This document shows, piece after piece, positions 54,801 through 60,800 of a DNA stretch of 64,000 nt. Position 1 is the first letter of the stretch, and each line of letters opens with the position of its first letter. The notes beneath the pieces are model-generated. The model ran no database searches. It had not been told where the DNA came from and was given only the letters and a program-made list of their open reading frames with translations. Both the position numbers and the translations under genes were made by a program. The stretch spans positions 5,867,001 to 5,931,000 of the forward strand of contig NC_134662.1 in the NCBI RefSeq assembly GCF_030463565.1, read 5' to 3'. Source of the stretch: Pelecanus crispus (taxonomy: Eukaryota; Chordata; Aves; Pelecaniformes; Pelecanidae).

Positions 54801-57800
54801 TGGATGACATGTCAGGCGTAGTCTGAGGGAGATAAATGCACCAGGGACCAGGAAGAACGCTCAGCGTTGTGCACCTTGCAAACATTCCTTATCAGGTCAC
54901 AGAAAAGAACACAGATGGCTTTTTCCTCAGTTGTATGACAGCAACTGCAATCCTCTCTGCATTTCCCCTCGCTCTTACTGAAACATCCTTTTCCAGCAGA
55001 AGAAATCCCTGGGGTTTAGTGTCTGATCAGTTTTCTAAGCAGTCTAAAATCTTTCTTCTCTAATTTCAAACTATTTTCTATAAAATGAGATGAAACTAAA
55101 CCTGTTGATTTCCCCCCCCCCTCCAGTTACTGATGAACAAGCAAATTGGATTAAAAAGATATGAAGTGGATGGAAGAAAAGTCCTTTTTTATTTTGATGA
55201 GGTAACGGCTTTGTTTCTTACAATTATGTTGCTTTTCAATGAAAGGCAAATGACAAGTGGATCAGGCATAGACATTGTATTGATGTTGATGGATCCTCAC
55301 AGATGAGTTTTACCGTGCAGCTTTAACTGGCCAGTTGCTTGAGCCTCTTCTGAGCAGGTGGGTGTTACGGTTTTGGTTGGAAACCAAAGCATAATAGAGG
55401 CAGGTGATTAGCTTCAGCCCATATAGAATTTCTCGGCAGATATGACTTAGTTTTTGCCTCAAAATAATCTCACCTTCAGCTACAACTAGCGTTGCTGAAA
55501 GGACAGAGTGAAAATGCAGTCTAATTCAGATGTCTCAGCACGTACCTGAGAGTGGAAGCTGGGATCTCTCCTGGCTTGGTCCTCAGCCGTGAATTGCTAG
55601 CTAGTTGCATTAGCAAGCTGGCTGATGGCAGGAGTGGTGCTAGGGAAGACAGAGAATACAGCTTGAGTTTCAGGTTTGACTTTCTGACACTGTTGTATGG
55701 CAAGTATGTGCTTTAAAGGCCAGCAAAGTATCACATATTTTAATTAATCCTGTTCGGCTTTTATTCATCATCTTTGTCTCTATACCTAATATAACAGGTG
55801 TCTTTGTTCTCCCCAAGTGTCTTGCACAGCGTGTTTCATTAGGGGCACATGCTATGTTTATTTGCCTTTCTCTTCATTTAAAGTGCAGTTTTTGTTACAA
55901 TGAGTCTTTTACGTAATTTCATACAGATTCCTAGCCAGTGCATGACCTGTGTGAAGTTTCAAGCTTTCAGAGAGCATATAGTTGGGAAAACAGCTCCTGT
56001 GCCTATCAAAGTTTATGATTACTATGAGCCAGGTATGTGCCCGTTTTCCTTTGATTTTTGCCAGCATTAAAATTCGGCCTAGAGCTCTAGGCATAAGGCT
56101 CAGTTGTGATTTCTTCTTCTTGCTGGCCTGCAGCTTTTGAAGCAACTCGTTTCTACAACGTGAGTGAAAACAGTCCCCTGGCTCGGGAGCTCTGTGATGG
56201 GCCAACGTGCAATGAGGTGGAAAGCTCAGCTAGCCAGTGGGTTGGTAAGTTGCACCAAAGCCAAGCAGATTGGAGCCCACAGACATACTTTCCAGGAGTT
56301 CAGAACTCAAAATTATATTTAGAAAAATGCTCTATTTCACTATCTGTGTTAGTGGAAGTTTTAAAAAGGTTTGTGGGATAGCGGTATTAAATGTATGACA
56401 GCCAAACAGACCAATGTAGTCTGCTCTTCAGTCACCAAAGTGACTATTACTTGCTTCAGAGGCAAGATATAATGTATAATTCTGGAAGAACCTGCACAAG
56501 GTGAGATGTATTAATAAACATAAAGGTGAAAACTCTTTAAAATGCAATTTGGTTTTCTTTCTCTAAAACAGCTTGCAATAGAGTTCCACAATTAACTGTA
56601 GGAAGACTGAAAAATTTCATGCATCAGTGAAAGGAATAACTTTCCCCAGAAACTATACATTCCTTTCTGTGGTCTATGTCATACAAAATAGTTGCTTTAT
56701 CCTGTATCTGGAATCTGCTGCAGTACGGTTCTTTCAGAAAGACAGCTTTACTCCCAGAGCTTTTTTATTCTACCAAGTTTGTAAATTCCTATCAGAAGTC
56801 TTAGGGAATTCAACACAGAAACTTACATCAGAGAAATAGAAAATTGCCACTCCGTCTTCCCTTCCCCATGCTATGCAAAAATATTGCTTTGGATGCCTTT
56901 GTTTACTTTCCAGGCTTTGTTCACTCTGGACCATGCAATAACATTTTTGGCTGCTTGGAGGATGAGTATTTTGAGCAATGCATGTGTTCGCGAGACTGTG
57001 GCTATGACGGGGAGCCTGTATGTGGATCAGATGGACAGATTTACCCGAACCATTGCCAGATGGAAGTAGCATCGTGCAGGAATAATACAAGGATAGAACA
57101 GATGCCCATGTCTCAATGTTCTGCCTGTAGGTTTCATTCAATTCCCTTTTCTGTTATGATCTAGTTGCAGGATGCTACAAATCCTCGTCTAAGCAAACGA
57201 TAATTCTGTACGTGTGGTAGGAAAAAGAGGAGAATTCAAAACCTCATATGTATTATTTTGCTACTTCATACTACAGGGGATTAAGTTACAAGAGCAGTTG
57301 CCTTCCTGCGTAGCTCAGAATAACTGGTTTTCTGTTCCCATGAATACATGTTTTACCAATCAGAATGAACTTCAGAGAAAATTAGTGATACTTTTTTATC
57401 TGAAGTGAATAATCCTAGATAAAAATGACATCCATGAAATGCAACATTTTTTAGAGATTCTGCATGGGTTTTCAACATGTGCCATGTAGTAGCTCAGTCA
57501 GCTGAGTATGCCACCTCTGGAAATGCAAACGTTTTCTAGAGATTCATTAACAAATTGTATAACCAATGCATTTATTTTTCTTTTTATTTACAGCCAAGAA
57601 TTTGCCAGAAGAAAGGGAGACGCACTCCCACACAGCTGAGCAACCCAGTGTTCAACAAACTCCAGCAGGTAGTATCACACCTTTGCATTTATCCAAGGCC
57701 TTTTTCTTTAGCAAGTTTAAAGCTTATCCCATCGCTGTATAAAAGTGTATATGGCTCTTAAGCACATTTAAGTAAAGATGCTGAATTTCTTCATCTTTTC

Positions 57801-60800
57801 TAAAAGACAGAACATTCAGAAATCAGAAAAAATGCAGAGGTCAAGGAAACTTAGGATGATAACTGTTTGACAATAGACTAGGTCTTCTAGTCCTTTTCCT
57901 TTCAGGAAATCTTGCGTGACATCTGCTCTATTCAGTGCACAGGTAAGATTTAGGTAATTGTTCATAGGAGTGGGCAAGTGACTCTCCTCTTTTCTCAGCC
58001 TTGGTATGTTTGAACAACACACACTCTTGTGATCTTTTCTTCAATATTAAGCTGGAAAGATCACATTTAAAACCAGGCTGATGTAATGTGTTTCAACAAA
58101 CAACTGAACAGGACATGACAACAGACCAAACCATTGCAAGAACTAGAATCCGGGTGGATTAACTTTGTCTCTAGCAGTTCTGTGCAAAAATTCAGCTGGC
58201 AGTCTTGATTCCCTCAGAGCTGCTGTTTGGAATAAAGGGCCTTAGTGAGCAAAAATGTTAAGGTCAGTAGATGGAGTAGCCAGGAATTTGGCTGCTCATT
58301 TTATTTAGTGCTTATATTCATACACTTTTTTCCAAGACTCATGTCGAACTTGCTCATGGCTCACAATAAATCTCACCAAGAAGCAGTGGAGGGTCAATAG
58401 AATAGTTTGTTTCATGCTGTTTCTAGTAAATAAACTGGACTAGATTTTTCCTGGCTGCTTTCCACTCATTAATTTTCCCCTGGCCTCTAACTCTCCTAAC
58501 AAATCGGTAAAACAAGTTAATTCTTCAAGAGAAGACTCTATGCCTTCTCATGTCCTTCTTGTGCACCAGAGTTCAGACTAGCATGTGTCCGACATGCGAG
58601 AGACCATCCTGTTCTTTGCCCTTCCTCTGCTCTACAGAAGTTGATGGCCAGTTGTCTTATTAAGGTATAAAAGCATGGTGAATATTCCATTATGACTGTT
58701 TCTATAGGTCATTCGATCTTACAGTGTTAAATATCTCTCCTGTTTTCCCTCCCTTTGTTTCTGGACTTAGTGTGAGTATACGTATAAGATTGCTGTCTGT
58801 TAGAGTAACTGAGATGAATGCTTGTTGCTTTTTATTCTGTGCAAATGCTGCGTACTCAGCATGGAAACTCTGTTTGCAATCTGAACCCTTTAAAGCAGCA
58901 TTCCCAAACTGCCCTGTAGGGCACTGCTGGTATGCAAGGCCATACTAACTGTTTTGCTGCTGGTCTACAAAATGGAACTGCAATTACATTATTTTCTAAT
59001 AAAAATTTTATAGTAAAAATAGTTACCTGGGAAAAAAACTGTGGAACTTGACGGTAGTCCACAATTCAAAAATTTTCAGAACAGTGTTTCTGAAATAATC
59101 TGCATTAAAGTATCTGTCTGAGAAAAATAACCCTCTGGTTTCTGTTCTCAGCAAACAAAAGCAATGTTGGCTCAGTATGCTGTCAGTGAGAGCAAAAGTG
59201 GAAATCCTGGGTTGGGGTTTTTTTGTGTGGCATTTTTATACAGATGTTAGATTAACAAACCCGTTTGCCATAAGGATATGTTTGTCAAAGCACAAGCATT
59301 TAGAGTTGGCTTTGTTCTAGGATCTGTAAGCATTCAAGTTGAGAGTCTCCTGGAAGGCAGATACCTCTTCTGAACTGAGCTGTCTGAACAGCCATGGCAG
59401 AGTGAGCATTCAGAAATAAAACTGACTAAATCCTGCATCAGGAAAAGCGCCCAGCATGTGATTTTCATTAATCCTCTGGGCTCCTCTCAGGTCAACCACA
59501 CAGTACACGAATCAAAGTTTAACAAATGAATGAGTCCCTCCTTATACCCGGGTTTCATTTGGGCTCACTGGTTTGTTAGCATTGAAGCATGTGATTGGTT
59601 TAAGTCTGCTCAGGTGCTCTGGGTTTCTAGTGAAAGTTTTGATGAGCCATGGCTAAATCTGCGATTTCCTAAAAGGATGCAAAACTCCAGGAGACAAATC
59701 AAGCTTAGGGCAGGTTGGTGAAACTGCCTCAGTGTGTTAATCTTCAGGGAAAACCATTTTCTTGGAGAACCTCGTGGTATTTATATTGTCTGAAATCCTT
59801 CTGTATTTGCCATATGACTTGTGCAGGCTCATCGTGGTTTGATTGATGCTTTCATTGTTAGCTCTTGTCTATGTTACCCCAGCAATGGAAACAATGAGAG
59901 CCAGCTTCCTTCCAGCAAACAGTGGGGAACTTCATAATGTGTTTGGGCTCACTCTGGCAAACACAGACTTGCAGTGTAGTTCCATATACACCAGTGAGCT
60001 TGCTAGAATAAGCAACAGCTTTTGAGTTACACTGTTCAAGGTAAGCAATTGTATATAGACGGTCCTGAAAAATCAGGCTGCAGCGCTTCTTGCAGCACCT
60101 AGGTATTGTCAAAGCATTTTAAAATGCCTTTCAAAAATCTGCAGCAGATGTTGCAGCAAGTGAGGCAGAATGGCTGAGGTTTCCTCTTAAACCTGTGGCC
60201 TTTTTTTGTACAGATGGGTAGATCCTCTGTGCATCTTTAGAAATATTCTCTTGATTGAGAGGGAAGTGTGCAGGGTGACAGGACTCAACTGAAACAACTC
60301 ATGTCTGAATCCCCTTCCTCAGCTGTTCTTTCTCACAGGTGAATTACTGAGACTCAGAGGGATGGATCAGGTTTTTGATGAGTAGCATGGACCCACGTCT
60401 GCCTCTAAGCATTGAAGCTCTGCTAGTATGTTTTCACAGCCTGCTTCAGTCATACTTGTTTGGACTGAAAGCTCCTGGAGCAGGATTTTGGTTGCTAACT
60501 GGAGTATCAGTATCTCGAGTGCCTCTGTCTGTGGCTTTTCTAACATCATTGTCGCACTAGGCTACAAAAATGTGGGTGGATTTCAGAGCCTCGGGGATCC
60601 TCAGTAGCTCTGATACCATCTCTCTGATGAGGTGGTGCTTTGATTGCTTCCAAAGATCATTAACGCTCTTCTGAAATTGCCTAGTCTGCCAAAAGTGCTA
60701 AATGTATAGCCACTGATGTTGGAAGACAGTGTGTTGGTATCACGGTAATGTTGTGATTCTGCATGTATTTGATGGAAAAGCAGTATGAAAGAGTGGCGCA

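Noticed and set aside
57127-57132. Alternative donor GTAG|GTTTCA for exon 40
   Set aside because: It shifts the phase so that exon 41 reads into a TGA; the donor at 57127 keeps the frame.
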